64,000 nt of DNA from Vanrija pseudolonga (Eukaryota > Basidiomycota > Tremellomycetes > Trichosporonales > Trichosporonaceae). This document shows positions 1-10,812 of the stretch, one piece after another (the stretch's first letter is position 1; the number at the start of each line of letters is the position of its first letter). A model generated the notes under the pieces. The model was given only the letters and a program-made list of their open reading frames with translations, was not told the origin of the DNA and searched no databases. The stretch spans positions 3,534,001 through 3,598,000 of the forward strand of contig NC_085850.1 of assembly GCF_020906515.1 (NCBI RefSeq). The letters are read 5' to 3'. The position numbers were made by a program, and so were the translations under genes.

Positions 1-1
1 C

Positions 2-772
2 CCCAAGTTCGTTCCGCCGTCAACCAAGGTTATCCTGTACGAGGTTACCCTCATGGACACGGATAGCGACCACGGGAACAACAACCTCATCGTCAAGACG
101 GATCTCTCGGCACTGCACCACCTCACCGACGTCGCCTTCATGTTCTCCTTTTGGGAAGGAATGGCATACCACCGTCCAAACAACCACAAGCCGCTAGGTG
201 TCCTGCACACCCTTGTGCGCTCCATCGCAGATGCGGTTCCTCGCGTACAGGTCACCTTCAAAGGACTGGAGGGGTACCAACATGCATGGTTCTGCCCTGC
301 CAGGATTTCCATCGGCGATGACAAGGATGATGAGGAGGATGAGGACGAGAAGGACGCGAAGGACGACGAGGATGACGAAGACGACGAGGACGAAGAGGAC
401 CCAGAGGACAACAAGGGCGCCACCTGGAGACGGTACATGCGGCACTACATTGCCCAATACATACTCTGGATCAAGACGAACCCCGGCAGACCAGGTGAAA
501 GCTTCTTCAAATGGGCGACTAGGGTAGACGCCGACGACCTCGAGAGAGACGGCATGCGCGTCGCCCTTGAACCTATCCTCGGCGCGATTCATATCGAGCA
601 CAAAGATGACAAGGGCCTTATGGGATCAGAGTACCTTGGAATGGTTGCGAATCAGCATCCCGACGATCCGCCGGACCCAGATTACTACGATGGGGACCTC
701 GCTGACTGCTTTGAGCGCCTCGTCAACCATGGAGACGGCGACTACGACCGTAGCATCAGCAGATGGAAGTAG
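2..772 (+). CDS. F-box-like protein paralogue, 5' end outside the window
   Basis: The frame is open from base 2 and ends in TAG at 772, so at least 256 residues of a C-terminal part are present and the real start lies upstream of the window. The first internal ATG is at 53, but residues encoded before it (VPPSTKVILYEV) align with the neighbour at 1349-2866, so translation does not start there. Shared blocks with the neighbour include DHGNNN, LHHLTDVAF, HKPLG and YILWIKTNPG. A highly acidic stretch (about bases 312-410, nearly all D/E/K) sits in the middle, where the neighbour has an ordinary sequence; the neighbour is acidic only at its C-terminus. Function is unknown. By analogy with the neighbour's N-terminal F-box-like segment it may be a substrate-recognition protein. 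The gene is real by paralogy; the function is inference. Confidence 0.75.
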   Translation, partial: PKFVPPSTKVILYEVTLMDTDSDHGNNNLIVKTDLSALHHLTDVAFMFSFWEGMAYHRPNNHKPLGVLHTLVRSIADAVPRVQVTFKGLEGYQHAWFCPARISIGDDKDDEEDEDEKDAKDDEDDEDDEDEEDPEDNKGATWRRYMRHYIAQYILWIKTNPGRPGESFFKWATRVDADDLERDGMRVALEPILGAIHIEHKDDKGLMGSEYLGMVANQHPDDPPDPDYYDGDLADCFERLVNHGDGDYDRSISRWK

Positions 773-1348
773 CGAGGAGGATGGAGGGCAGAGTGAAAGT
801 GAGAGTATAGAGGAATGACAGCCACAAAGTAGGAGGGACCGCCCTGCAGCGGCTCGTATGTAGCGCAGTGAAGCAGGTGCTGCGCGTTTGCACCATTCTA
901 TAGCTTGTGTGATCACGTAGAGGCACCGAGGCTGGCTTGACGGGCTGGAGCATGAGTCGTGGCAGCAAACGCAGTTTAAAGCTGCAGCCACACTCCCTGT
1001 TGCGATCACGTGGGCCGTGCATACCGATACCGATACTGCTACAGCTGGAATTCGGGTGGTCGGACATTCTGGGAGGTGGGGAAGATGACGAGGAGAGCTG
1101 TCCTAGTGAGCACTCAGGTGCGCCATACTTGGACAGTCCCGTCATTCGCGCGGGCATGATGAAACGGCGGCCCCCTGACCTCCTCGTGCACCGCTCGTGA
1201 GTGTGTACGGCAGGACACCGCCATTGCAGCCCTCGCGGAACGTCATGAAACGGTTCCACAGCCATCACTGTCCTCGCCGTCTCGGGTGCATTCAGTACTC
1301 ACAACGGAGGTCGTTCACATGACTGTGTTTCTCCAACACACACTCAAC
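773..1348. other. Intergenic region between the F-box-like paralogues
   Basis: No convincing coding region; open frames here overlap each other on both strands. It must hold the terminator of the first paralogue and the promoter of the second. No TATA box or known operator stands out. Confidence 0.5.
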
Positions 1349-2812
1349 ATGGCGTCGACAACCGCGTCTCTCGGCCAGACGGCGGTCAACCAGACCCCTG
1401 CATCTCTCCCAACTCAGTCCCTCCGCGAGACTCGTACCGGCCCAATGCTCGACCCAGCAATGTACCCGCATATTTGGTCCCTCATCCTCCGGGACGTCGA
1501 CAACATCAACCCCGGGGATGTGAGGTCGAAGACGCGACTCGCGTTACGGGACACATGCGTTGCGCTTCGCGACCGCGTCAGCTCGCGCATGTACAACCAT
1601 GTCGCTGCGTGGCAGGTCCGGAACCCAGACCGCAAGGGCCACCCCACCACGCAGAGAATTGACCTCCTCCGTACCTACGCCGACGACTACTACCTGGACA
1701 GACGAGCTATCCCCGGCCTCGAGTGGAACGGAGGCGAATTCAAGCGACAGCTATGTGTTGAGCGCCTGGCGAAATACTGCACGACGTTTGACTGCGATAT
1801 TCCCGAGGAGAGGATCGCAGACAACGACGCCGAGGTCGCCTTGCTCGGCCAAGCCGTGTCGAATGTGACGACACTGCGCGTGCAACGCCCCAACCTGCAT
1901 TCGTTCGACTTCCCGCATGTGACGACTGTCGTGGGGTTCACCAAGATCCGTTCTGCGTCGTTGGACTATCAGTGCGACGACAGGCGGTGGGGTATCGAGA
2001 GGAACCGGCCTCCCAAGGACCGCAAAGAGCTCGCTGCCATCACGCTCAACCCGGTGCATGTGCCGCCCTCGACCACGGTCATCATCTACAGTCTCCAGTT
2101 CTGGGACGGGGACAGGGATCACGGCAACAACAACATGGTGGTCAGGACGGATCTGGCCGCACTGCCGCACCTCACCGACATAGCCTTCAGGTTTTCCTTT
2201 GAAGAGGCACTTGGGGACCACCGTCCGCACAATCACAAGCCACTGGGTTTGCTCAACAGCCTCGTGCGCAGCGTCGCCGCCTTGGTCCCTCGCATACGGG
2301 TTACTCTGAAGGGGCTCGAGTGGTTCCCCATCGGGTGGTTCTGCGATGCGAGCCTTCCTCCGCCGAGGGTTGACAGATCGGGTTGGGCGCTTGACAACGA
2401 GGGCTGGGCGCAGTACCTGCACCGCTACATCGCGCAGTACATTCTCTGGGTCAACACCAAGCCTGGGCTGCCCGGCGAGAGCTACTTCAAATGGGCGGCC
2501 CGGGTGCGCGAGGACGACAAGGAGAAGGCCCGCGTCGACGCCGAGCTCGAGCCGATTCTCGCGGCCGTGTCCGTCGAGACGGGAGGAACCCGAACGCTGA
2601 TGGGCTCAAAGATCCTAAGGGACATTGCGTCTGATGTGCCCGCCCAACCTAACTCACGCTACGACTACGGATCGGTCGATGACCCGCCGAGCCCAGCACG
2701 CGACTACCGCAACAAGACGGGTTACTGCGAGCCGCTGGACAACCACGGCGACGACGACTTTGACGGCTCCAAGTTCTACTACGGGCAAGAGGCTGAGGAC
2801 GAGGACGAGGAT

Positions 2813-2856
<44 letters not shown>

Positions 2857-2866
2857 AGAGGATTGA
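1349..2866 (+). CDS. F-box-like protein with acidic C-terminal tail
   Basis: Single exon, 505 residues from the ATG at 1349 (context AACATGGCG). An in-frame ATG at 1286 would add 21 residues with no domain-like content, so I prefer 1349. The N-terminus has a short F-box-like helical segment (LDPAMYPHIW, then LRDTCVALRDRV and MYNHVAAW). I recall this layout from the expanded F-box-like families of Trichosporonales. The middle and C-terminal parts match the upstream paralogue block by block. The last ~25 residues are almost pure E/D, encoded by a GAGGAC hexamer repeat. No enzyme motif is visible. A role as a ubiquitin-ligase adaptor is only a guess; the tandem arrangement indicates local duplication. 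Confidence 0.8.
2795..2860 (+). repeat. Coding GAGGAC hexamer microsatellite
   Basis: About ten near-perfect copies of GAGGAC/GACGAG encode the acidic tail of the F-box-like protein. A hexamer keeps the frame when copies are gained or lost, so tail length is likely to vary between strains. Confidence 0.85.
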
Positions 2867-3038
2867 AGGCGCAGATGAGGAGGGAGAACGAGAGGTACAC
2901 AGTGATGATGCACAAAGCCTGCGAAGCCGCGAGGGTGTGGGCCAGCGAGAGCGGCACGCCGTAGTGTCAACGAGCCTCGCGACTGCTACGGACCAGCAGC
3001 CCATAATGCCTTGCCAGCCGCAGCAGGCACCAATTCCA

Positions 3039-3123
3039 CACCCCTTAGCTCAGTTGGCAGAGCGTGAGATTCCAATTGGAATGTGTATCCTCAAGGTCAT
3101 CCGTTCAAGTCGGGTAGGGGTGG
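3039..3123 (+). tRNA. tRNA-Trp (CCA) with a ~12-nt intron
   Basis: A cloverleaf can be drawn. The acceptor arms CACCCCT (3039-3045) and AGGGGTG (3116-3122) pair fully. The D arm is GCTC...GAGC (3048-3063). The anticodon loop carries TT-CCA-A (3070-3075), and the T arm is ATCCG-TTCAAGT-CGGGT (3099-3115). A 12-nt intron at 3076-3087, directly after base 37, restores a normal anticodon stem and a 5-nt variable loop. The anticodon CCA reads UGG (Trp). The anticodon stem keeps one A-C mismatch at 31-39. A one-base shift would give anticodon TCC (Gly) but removes base 26, so I prefer Trp. Confidence 0.78.
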
Positions 3124-3383
3124 AGCGTGGGCGGAGCGCGAGCTTGAGCTCTCTTTTGCTGTTGGCTGGGGCGAAGGGGGTGCGAGAGTGGGGTGCGAGG
3201 GGTGCGAGGGACTAAGTGCGGTGCGCCGCGGGGAAAGGCAACATGCCAAGACAAGCAACGCCACGCCATGCATCATATCCTTACTGTCCATCTGCATTGC
3301 TTGCATCACTCTGATCTAATTGTTTGACTTTGCACATGCTTAAAGTTTGTTGAATTTCACCTCCCCCAGACCAAACTGCCCCC

Positions 3384-6300
3384 CTAAAACTCGTGATTGT
3401 ACATGTTCTCCCCCTTACCAGCGTACGAGTGCGCCTCGTCGTACACTCTCTGGCCAGGGTAACTCGTCACGTAGTCCGGTCCGCTGCGCGGGGGCGGCGA
3501 GCGCGGGGGCGGCGGGGGCGTGTGCGTGCGCGTTTGCTGTGGTGGGAGGCGGTCGAGCTCGGGCCGGAACTCGTACGTCGACACGGGGCGGGGTCGCTGT
3601 GCTGCCGGCGGCGCAGCGGGCGGCTCGTACCCGTACCCGGAGCTCGGGCGGCGCTGATCCTCATACCCGTACCCCGATACCGGGCGCCGGTGCTCCCAGC
3701 TCTCGCGCGGCTGCAGCGAGTCGGATCTGCTACGTACCGACGCCGGCCGGCGGGGGTCAGACGACACGGACACTGGGCGCCCGCCCATGGCCGCCACGGC
3801 GTCGCGGCGCGCGTCGACCGCTTCTCTGCGCGCCTTGGAGAGCACGCCGATCCACTCCACGCGCTCCTTGTTGCTTGGCGCTCGGAGGCGCACGACGTCG
3901 TTGTTGCCGACGCCTAGGCCGAAGGACACGTCGTCCTTACCGGCGCGGATATCGACGTCGAACAGCGGGATAGGCTGGCGTTAGCTTTGTACAGAGCCTG
4001 GAGCGCATACCATTCTGTAGAGATGCCCCGCTTCGATGAGGATGATGACGTCGGTACACAGCACCATGGTGAGCTTGCGCCCGCTCTTCGCCTTGGCGAC
4101 GCTCGCCTCCTTGATGAGCTTGCGCGGGCCCTGGAACGCCGTCGGCTCGGTAAGGTCGATGCGGCCCTCGCCGCCGACCCAGAGGTCCTCGGAGATGACG
4201 CGCAGCCGGTCGAGGCTCTCGGCCTCGCGCACGTCCTCGTTGATCCTGGCGACCGTGCGCTCCGTGCTCGCGAGCGCGCGCTGCACGGCTTCGAGGTCCT
4301 GGTCTGGCTGGGTGTAGTGCGCAATCTGCTTCAGCAGCAGCGGGTAGCGCGTGAGGCGTTGCATGGGCTGGAGGAGGAAACTGGACAGCTCGAGCCCGCG
4401 CACTTCGGGGTTGTTGGCCTTGATCTCCGTCAGCGCGGCGTCGAGCTTCGCGTCCTGCTTCCGCAGCTGCACGAGCAGCTTGGCCGCCGTGTCCTGGTTG
4501 ACGCAGTACGGTCTGTACACGTCCAGGTTGATCAGGTTGTCCGCGAGGATGTCGCCTATCGTGTCAATGTACAGGCGGCACGCCTTCTGCCGGTCGTCGA
4601 GCGAGCTCAAGAAGCCAGAGTTGAACATGAGGATGTCTTCAATGTTGGCAAAGATGACAGTTAGGCTCTTCTCGTCGAGAATGTTCATGAGTTTGAAGTA
4701 GTACACGTTGACGATGAGCTGCAGGTCGCGCACGTAGCTCGACTCGGTCGCGATAAACTCGAAGATGGACTCTTGGCGCTTACGCTCCTGCGTCGTCATG
4801 GTCGAGAGGACGGACGGGTCCACGAGCGAGCCCCACGTCTTGCCGAAGTCAGACGCGGGCTCGGGGGCCTCCGAGGACGGGGTGAGCGCACCAGGGGTGA
4901 GCGGGCCGCTGATGGGTCCGCCGCCAATCGGGCCAGACACAATCGGGCCCGAGATCTTGGGGGTGGTCCGTTCCGGCACGGCGGCGTGCCCGACGCCAAG
5001 ACGGCCGAGGAAGCCGGAGAACGCAGAGCCCTTGGACGCCGTGCTCGGAGCCGGCGACGACACCTCGAGCACGCTTGTCGGCCTGGACGCGGGGAGCACG
5101 ATCGATGTCGGGCGCGGGGCTGGCGCAGGCGCCTTGGTCGCCTCGGTTAGGAACTGCTCGTACCGCGCGTACGCGTCCTGAACCTGGATTTCTGGAGTCT
5201 CGGTGAGTGGCATGTGAGGCAGGTCCTTCTCCACTGCCGACGGCGACGCGGCTGGTTTCTTGTCTCGCTGGGGCACGGCCGGTGCCGGGCGACGGCGCCG
5301 AGTGGCTGCGGCCTTGCGCTGCGCGTCAACTGGGATGCCCGGCGGCTCGCGCCTGATCTTGAGGCCGGCCGCAGCGAGAGCCTTCTGTCGTTCTTGCTCC
5401 CTCCGCTTCTTCTCTTCCTCCTTCCTCGCCTTTTCTAGTTCTGCCGCCTGCGCACCCTGCGTGTCAAAGATCTCCTCCTCTCGGTCCGAATCGTCGTCTG
5501 AAGACCAGAACGAGAGCACAGAGTCCTCGTCAGACGACTCGCCGCCGTCGTCTATACCCCCAGAATCGACGCTGTACTGTGACACCGAGGTTGTTCTCGA
5601 TCTGGCGGGCCGGACGATGCTCTCCAGGGTGGGAGTGGCCAGGAGGTGCTTGGCTGAGAGGGCCGTCGCCGTGGGCGGCGCCGACTCTGTCTCGTCGATG
5701 GTGGAAGTGATGACTGACAAGGGAGGAAATGCGGCCATGGGGTCATGCTGACCGTTAGTAGCTGTGTGGGGTTCCTCCTGTGGCGTAGCAAGCGCAGGTT
5801 TTTCCAGTGGCGGAGTTGCGATCCGTGGGATACTCGTACCCTGTGGAAGGCTGAAACCACTGGTTTGAGCTTGGGCATCTGTGGCGCCGAGCCGATCATC
5901 AGTAGACAAACACGTAAATCCAATCCGTTTGCATTTTATTGTTCAGAGCGACAATCGGGGCACAAGTGGCAGGAGGAAGAATAGATTTAGCCTGCGAAAC
6001 AAACGTGTTAAAAGAGAGAAACGGAAGGAGAAGGATGTGGAGAGACGCTACTCACCGATGGTCTCGACGTAGGCCGCAGGCACAATGTAGACGGCGCCAG
6101 ACTTCTCAACCTTCCACCAGTCAGGGTCGACCTGGTCAATGACCAGGAGGGCGTCGCCCTCAGTGAGCGACAGCTCCTCGGGGCTGCCCGCGGCATAGTC
6201 GTAGACTGCCCGTGCCGGTGTCGCTGGGACGTGTCAGAAAAGCCGAAGGCTTCGGGCCCGACGCCGTCGGGCCGGACAACTTACTCGTGAACTTTTCCAC

Positions 6301-9300
6301 AAAGGAGCCGGGGATCCAGCCAGCCTTGCCGTTTGGCAGGGTAGCGTACCACCAGGGGCCGTGGGGGTCCTTAGCAGGGTGAGCCTCGAGCACAACGTTC
6401 TCCTGGAAGGGGAGGTCGCCGTTGAACGAGGTCGCGTAGTCGTAGAGAGTGCGGACACGCAGGGTCGTGCCGAGGTCAACGTCGTCGAGGCTCGGTCCGT
6501 CCGACGCAGGCTCGGCAGCAGCGTGCTCAGCCGGAGCTCCGCCGACGGGGGAGTCCACGACACGCTCGTCCTCCTCCCGCGTGGGCTCCAGAGAGAGCTG
6601 CTCCATGTGCTGGGCGGCAGGGTGCGACGAGTCCGCGGCGAGAGAGCCGTACCAGTCAGTCGACTGGCGCTTGGCATTGCGAGCCTCAAAGTCGTCCTCG
6701 TCCACGGCCGCGTGAGGGGCAGGAGGGGGCGAAGGAGGGGCAACCGGAGCGCCAGCGTTGATGTGCGCAGGCGGCGCGGCGTCGCCACCGACAACACCAC
6801 CAGCACCGACAGGAGCACTGCGGTCCACGGTCTCCGTGTGACGGAGCCTGGCGCCGCCCTGGATCGACGACAGAAGCGCCGACATGCCACCGCCTCCAGC
6901 AGAGCCGCCGCCCAGCTTGGCGAGAGCAGCAGCAGGTGGCTTGGCAGACGAAGGCGATGTAGCTTCTGGGTCGGCCGAGTTGGAACGCGACGTCGGCTTG
7001 GACGACGGGAGAATGTTGCCAAAGAGAGCCGAGGCGAGAGCGCCGCGCTTGTGGCGCGAGTTGGCGTACTCGTCGTCACTGCTGTCCGACTCCTCCTGGT
7101 GCTTCTCCTGGATAACATCCCAGTCGTCGTCAGGCGGGGGAGCTGAGTTGACACGAGCAGGAGCAGGGGGGGCGGGAGGGGGAGGAGGTGGTGGTGGGGG
7201 GACGAACACGGCGGGAGCGGCCTCCGAGGCAGTGGGGGGCTCAACCGAACGCTGGGCCGGCGCCGCAACAGCAGCAGGGCCCGTGGTCTGGCCGGGACGG
7301 AAGAAGGGGTTGAAGCCGCCGCCAGTGGCTGGGGTCGTAGGCGTAGCGCCGTCCGCCGTCGTCTTGCGGTGGAAGGGGTTGTGGGAGCCCGTCGAGTGCG
7401 TCGGCGCCGAAGGAGAGGTGGGGAACGGAGGAAGGGGAGGATCGGCGGCCACGGGCGATGCAACCTTGGCGGAACGTTCAGCCCGACGCCTGGCCAGGTC
7501 TTCCTCCTCGCGGCGAAGCTCCTCCTCCTCCTCTTCCTGCTGGCGCTTAAGCTGCTCGCGACGCTCAGCAAGACGCTTTTTCCTGGCCTCCTCAGCGGCG
7601 CGGAGCTCGGCCTCCTCAGAGTCCTCGACCTGAACGGCAGGGACAGGCGCCTTGGGCGGTGCTGGTGCGGGTGGGGCGGCGCGGGGCGATGGGGCTGGAG
7701 GCGGGGCATGTCCCTTGCGAACCGGTGCAACAGGAGGAGGCTTCTTGGCAGGCGTCTTCACTGCCGGCGGTGCAGGCGGGGCTGGGGCAGCGGGTGCACC
7801 AGCAGGAGCCGCATCATCGCCACCGGTCACGGCCGCAAGGCGCTGGCGGCGGGCCTCCTCACGAGCTTCCTGCTCCTTGTCTGCAGCCTTGGCCTTCTCC
7901 TCGGCCTCCTTGCGCTCGCGAGCAAGTCGCACCTCGACAGTGTCGTCAGCCGCAGACGCGTCCTCTGCCGGGGCAATGCCCAGTGCTGCCTGACGCTCAG
8001 CCACACGGCGTCGAGCCTCGGCCGCACGCTCCTCGGCGGTCATCTTCGCCCACGGCTTGGCCGCTGGCTTGGATGGTGCCTTGGCAGGCGCGGGGGCAGC
8101 CTTAGGAGCCTCCGGCGCGGGAGAAGCCGTCTTTGGTGGCGATGGCGGGGCACGGGGCTTGGCAAGGTCGTGCACCTCACGATCCCGGCGGTCGCGGTCG
8201 TCATACGAGCCCCTCCTCCTGTCGTCGTCGCCGCCTCGTCGCCTGTCGTAATCACGGTCGTAGTCACGGTCACGGTCGCGGTTGTCGCGCTCGCGGTCGT
8301 AGCGATCGTGGTCTCGGCTCTGGCTTCCGCGGCGGTCGTAGTCGTAGTCGTGGCGGTCACGGCTGCGATCACGCGACCTGTCGCGGGGGTCGCGGTCGTA
8401 CGATCCCCGCAGCCAGTCGCGATCATCGTCCCGGCCAGAGCCGCCGCCACCGTAGCGGCCGTGCGTATCGTTTCGCCTGTCGCGTGCGCGAACGCCGGCA
8501 CGTTCCTCCATGCGCTTCTCCTCCTCTCGTCGCTGCTGCCTGCGCTCGAGCTCGGGGAGCTTCTCGTGCATGAGGAAGAGCAGCTCGCGCTCAAGCTTGC
8601 GCTTTTCTTCGTCCTTGTCCTGGGTGCGACGCCCCTTGGAGACATACTCCAAGTCTTCGTTGATCCTGCGAACACGACGGCTGACGTCCTCAATCTCGGT
8701 CTCGATCTCCTCGTCCTCCTCAGTCTTGCGCGACTGCTCCTTGGACGAGGCGTCGAGGGAATCTGAGGCGTTCTGGAGCTGGCGGCGGAGGTCCGAGATC
8801 TCGGCACCAGACTCCTCACCCGCATAGCGCACGGCCTTGCGGTCCAGGTGGCGCGACGACGAGCGGTAGGTGCCGGTCGTCTGGTCGTTGTGCTTGTACA
8901 CCTTGGCATCCTTGGAGCCAGCCGCCGACGCGGGGGTACCGCCGTACACGGGTGAGCTGTTGTCCGAGCGAGTATTGGACTCGTGCTTGAGCAGGTCCTT
9001 CATGAAGTTGACCGTCGAGTCGATATCCTTCATGGATGCCGGCTTGAGCTCCTCGGGGAGAACATCAGGGATGGGGTTGCCGTTGAGCGCACGGTAGATG
9101 AGACCCATGGCGACGTGGAACTCGGGCAGGTTGAGCTTGCCACGGTTGTCGCCGTCGGCAAGGTTCCAAATCTTCATGAGATCCTCCTGTCCGAGACCGG
9201 CCTGTCCAAACACCTCCTGGGCCATCTCACCGGAGATGAAGCCGTCGCCCTTAGTGTCCCAGGCGCGGAAGATCTGGTCGTAGTCCTTCTTCTCCTGGCG

Positions 9301-10027
9301 GGTAAGCACCCAGGGGATCTTGGGCGTGTTGGCTGCCGGGTTCTGCAGCAAGCTCTGGAACGTCTGCTGAAGGGGCTGCTGCTGCGCCTGGCTAAACTGG
9401 GGCACGCCGGCAGACGAGTAAGGCTGGGCGGAGTCAATGCGGTGTCCGCTCACTTCCTCGCGAACCACTCACCTGGCTGAGATTGCTCGGCATAAACGTC
9501 TGCATCATGGCCTGCAGACGAGGGTCATGAGGGAGGCCGGTCGGCTGAGCGCGGAGGGCGCCGTAGCCCGTGGGCTGAGCGAGCAAGCCACCTCCGAGGC
9601 CGGTCGGCTGAGAAAGCAGGCCCGAGCCAGCGCCGGGGTATCCAGTTTGCTGGGGGAGCAGGCCGCTGGCGCCGCCGCCTGGGAAGCCTGTGATCTGAGG
9701 CGCGAGGCCACCCTGCGCGGAGAGGCTTCCGCGAGCTCCGAATGATCCAGCGGGGGGAGGGGCGTTGAGGAAGGCATAGCTGCCGCCTGCACCGCCGGCT
9801 CCTGGCACGCCGAGCGACGCGGCGCCGGTCGGCTGCGCGCCAAACTGCTGCTGGGGGGCATATCCGGTCGCCATGGGACGCTGAGGCTGGGCCTGAGCGG
9901 CGCCGGGGTAGCCCGTGGGCTGGGTTGAGAGGAAGGCCGGCTGCTGCTGCTGGCCATAACCTTGGTAGCCCTGGGGCGCACCGCCGGTGTAGCCAAACTG
10001 CTGCTGCTGCCACTGGTTTGGCTGCAT
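3384..10027 (-). CDS. CIN1: Intersectin-like endocytic scaffold and Rho/Cdc42 GEF (Cin1 type)
   Basis: Five exons (10027-9473, 9423-6285, 6223-6056, 5878-4011, 3974-3384) close to exactly 2106 codons. Domains in order: a Q/G-rich N-terminus with six LxxQxTG motifs (about 30-180); one EH domain with EF-hand loop DTKGDGFISGE (about 223-315); coiled coil and an R/D-rich stretch (about 515-605); a polyproline run (about 930); a WH2 motif LLSSIQGGARLR (about 1035); two SH3 domains (about 1172-1230 and 1235-1287); a DH/RhoGEF domain (about 1655-1850); a PH domain; and a Pro/Tyr-rich tail. I see no C2 domain. This order matches animal intersectin-L and, from memory, Cryptococcus Cin1, which links clathrin endocytosis to WASP and Cdc42. 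The second SH3 could also be the C-terminus of a short isoform. Two separate genes (Pan1-like plus RhoGEF) are less likely because the splice at 6055/5879 joins them in frame. Confidence 0.9.
5935..5940 (-). terminator. AATAAA polyadenylation hexamer inside a CIN1 intron
   Basis: On the minus strand the 177-nt intron (6055-5879) has an in-frame TAG only two codons past its donor (stop ending at 6048). About 110 nt later comes AATAAA, still before the acceptor. Intron retention with cleavage here would yield an mRNA ending after the second SH3 domain. Confidence 0.5.
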
Positions 10028-10812
10028 CGTGGAGTGCGATGCCCTTTACGGGGTGGTTGGGGTAGACAAAGGAGAGGAGGGGGGGTGGGGGAGGTAGATG
10101 GGTGTGGGTATGAGTGAGATGCAAGATGGCGAGTGTTCGAGACGAGGAGGAGGACGTAGCTTGGGGGCGGTGGTGAATGTGGGAGGTGGTGTGCTGGTGC
10201 CGCAGGGGACAAGCGGAGGTCGGGGCGGTGACTGTGGGCTGCGGTGCGTGCAGTGTGCGGTGCGGTGGCAGTGACGCGGCCAAACGACGACATTGGCAGG
10301 GCAAGCCCCTGAATCCGCCTCGGGTCGTGATTGGGGGTCAGCCTGACAAGGGCAATCGGCACAATGTCAGGCTCAAGCCTCCACTCCGCTCGTCCACCTG
10401 AATCTTGGTGACCTTCCTCCTCGCCTTGCCTTGCTCGTCTTCCTCTTCCTGCTCATCCTTCACTCATCCTTGCCTCATCTTGTTCAAAATCAGACCTTCA
10501 TCAATCTGGAACATCTTGCAACTCACCATAGCTAACACCGATTCATCAAGCACGCTGTTCAACCTTGCTCATAACATCCCCAGACAGGCATCACCAACAT
10601 CGACCCGTGAGAAACCCCTTAAGGCCGCCCCCGTCACTGGTTCCCATCACCTCGCTTAAGCCCCACAACACTGCCGATAACATTCAACCACATTCATCAA
10701 ACATCGTTCATCAAACGTCGTTCATCAGCACCATATACGAAACTGAGCCTCAGACTCTTTCTTCTGAACAATTCTACTGAACACTTCACAGTCCATTTTC
10801 AACAGTTCCTTC
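10028..10812. other. CIN1 upstream region and 3' flank of the lectin gene
   Basis: Short overlapping open frames only. The first ~370 bases carry pyrimidine/purine-biased and CT-rich stretches typical of a 5' leader for CIN1 (minus strand). The stretch 10404-10812 is less GC-rich and repeats TTCATCAA-like words; no gene recognised. Confidence 0.4.

Noticed and set aside
3981-5909. Separate RhoGEF gene starting near 5909
   Set aside because: There is no ATG at that start (TTG), and a clean splice joins it in frame to the second SH3 domain, giving the known intersectin domain order.
7369-8766. 465-residue open frame on the plus strand inside CIN1
   Set aside because: Antisense shadow of the low-complexity R/D/E/P-rich part of CIN1; hydrophobic Val/Leu repeats arise from the complementary codons.
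10405-10659. Possible small secreted protein (84 codons)
   Set aside because: The Ser/Cys-rich start is not a convincing signal peptide and the rest shows no structure or splice support.
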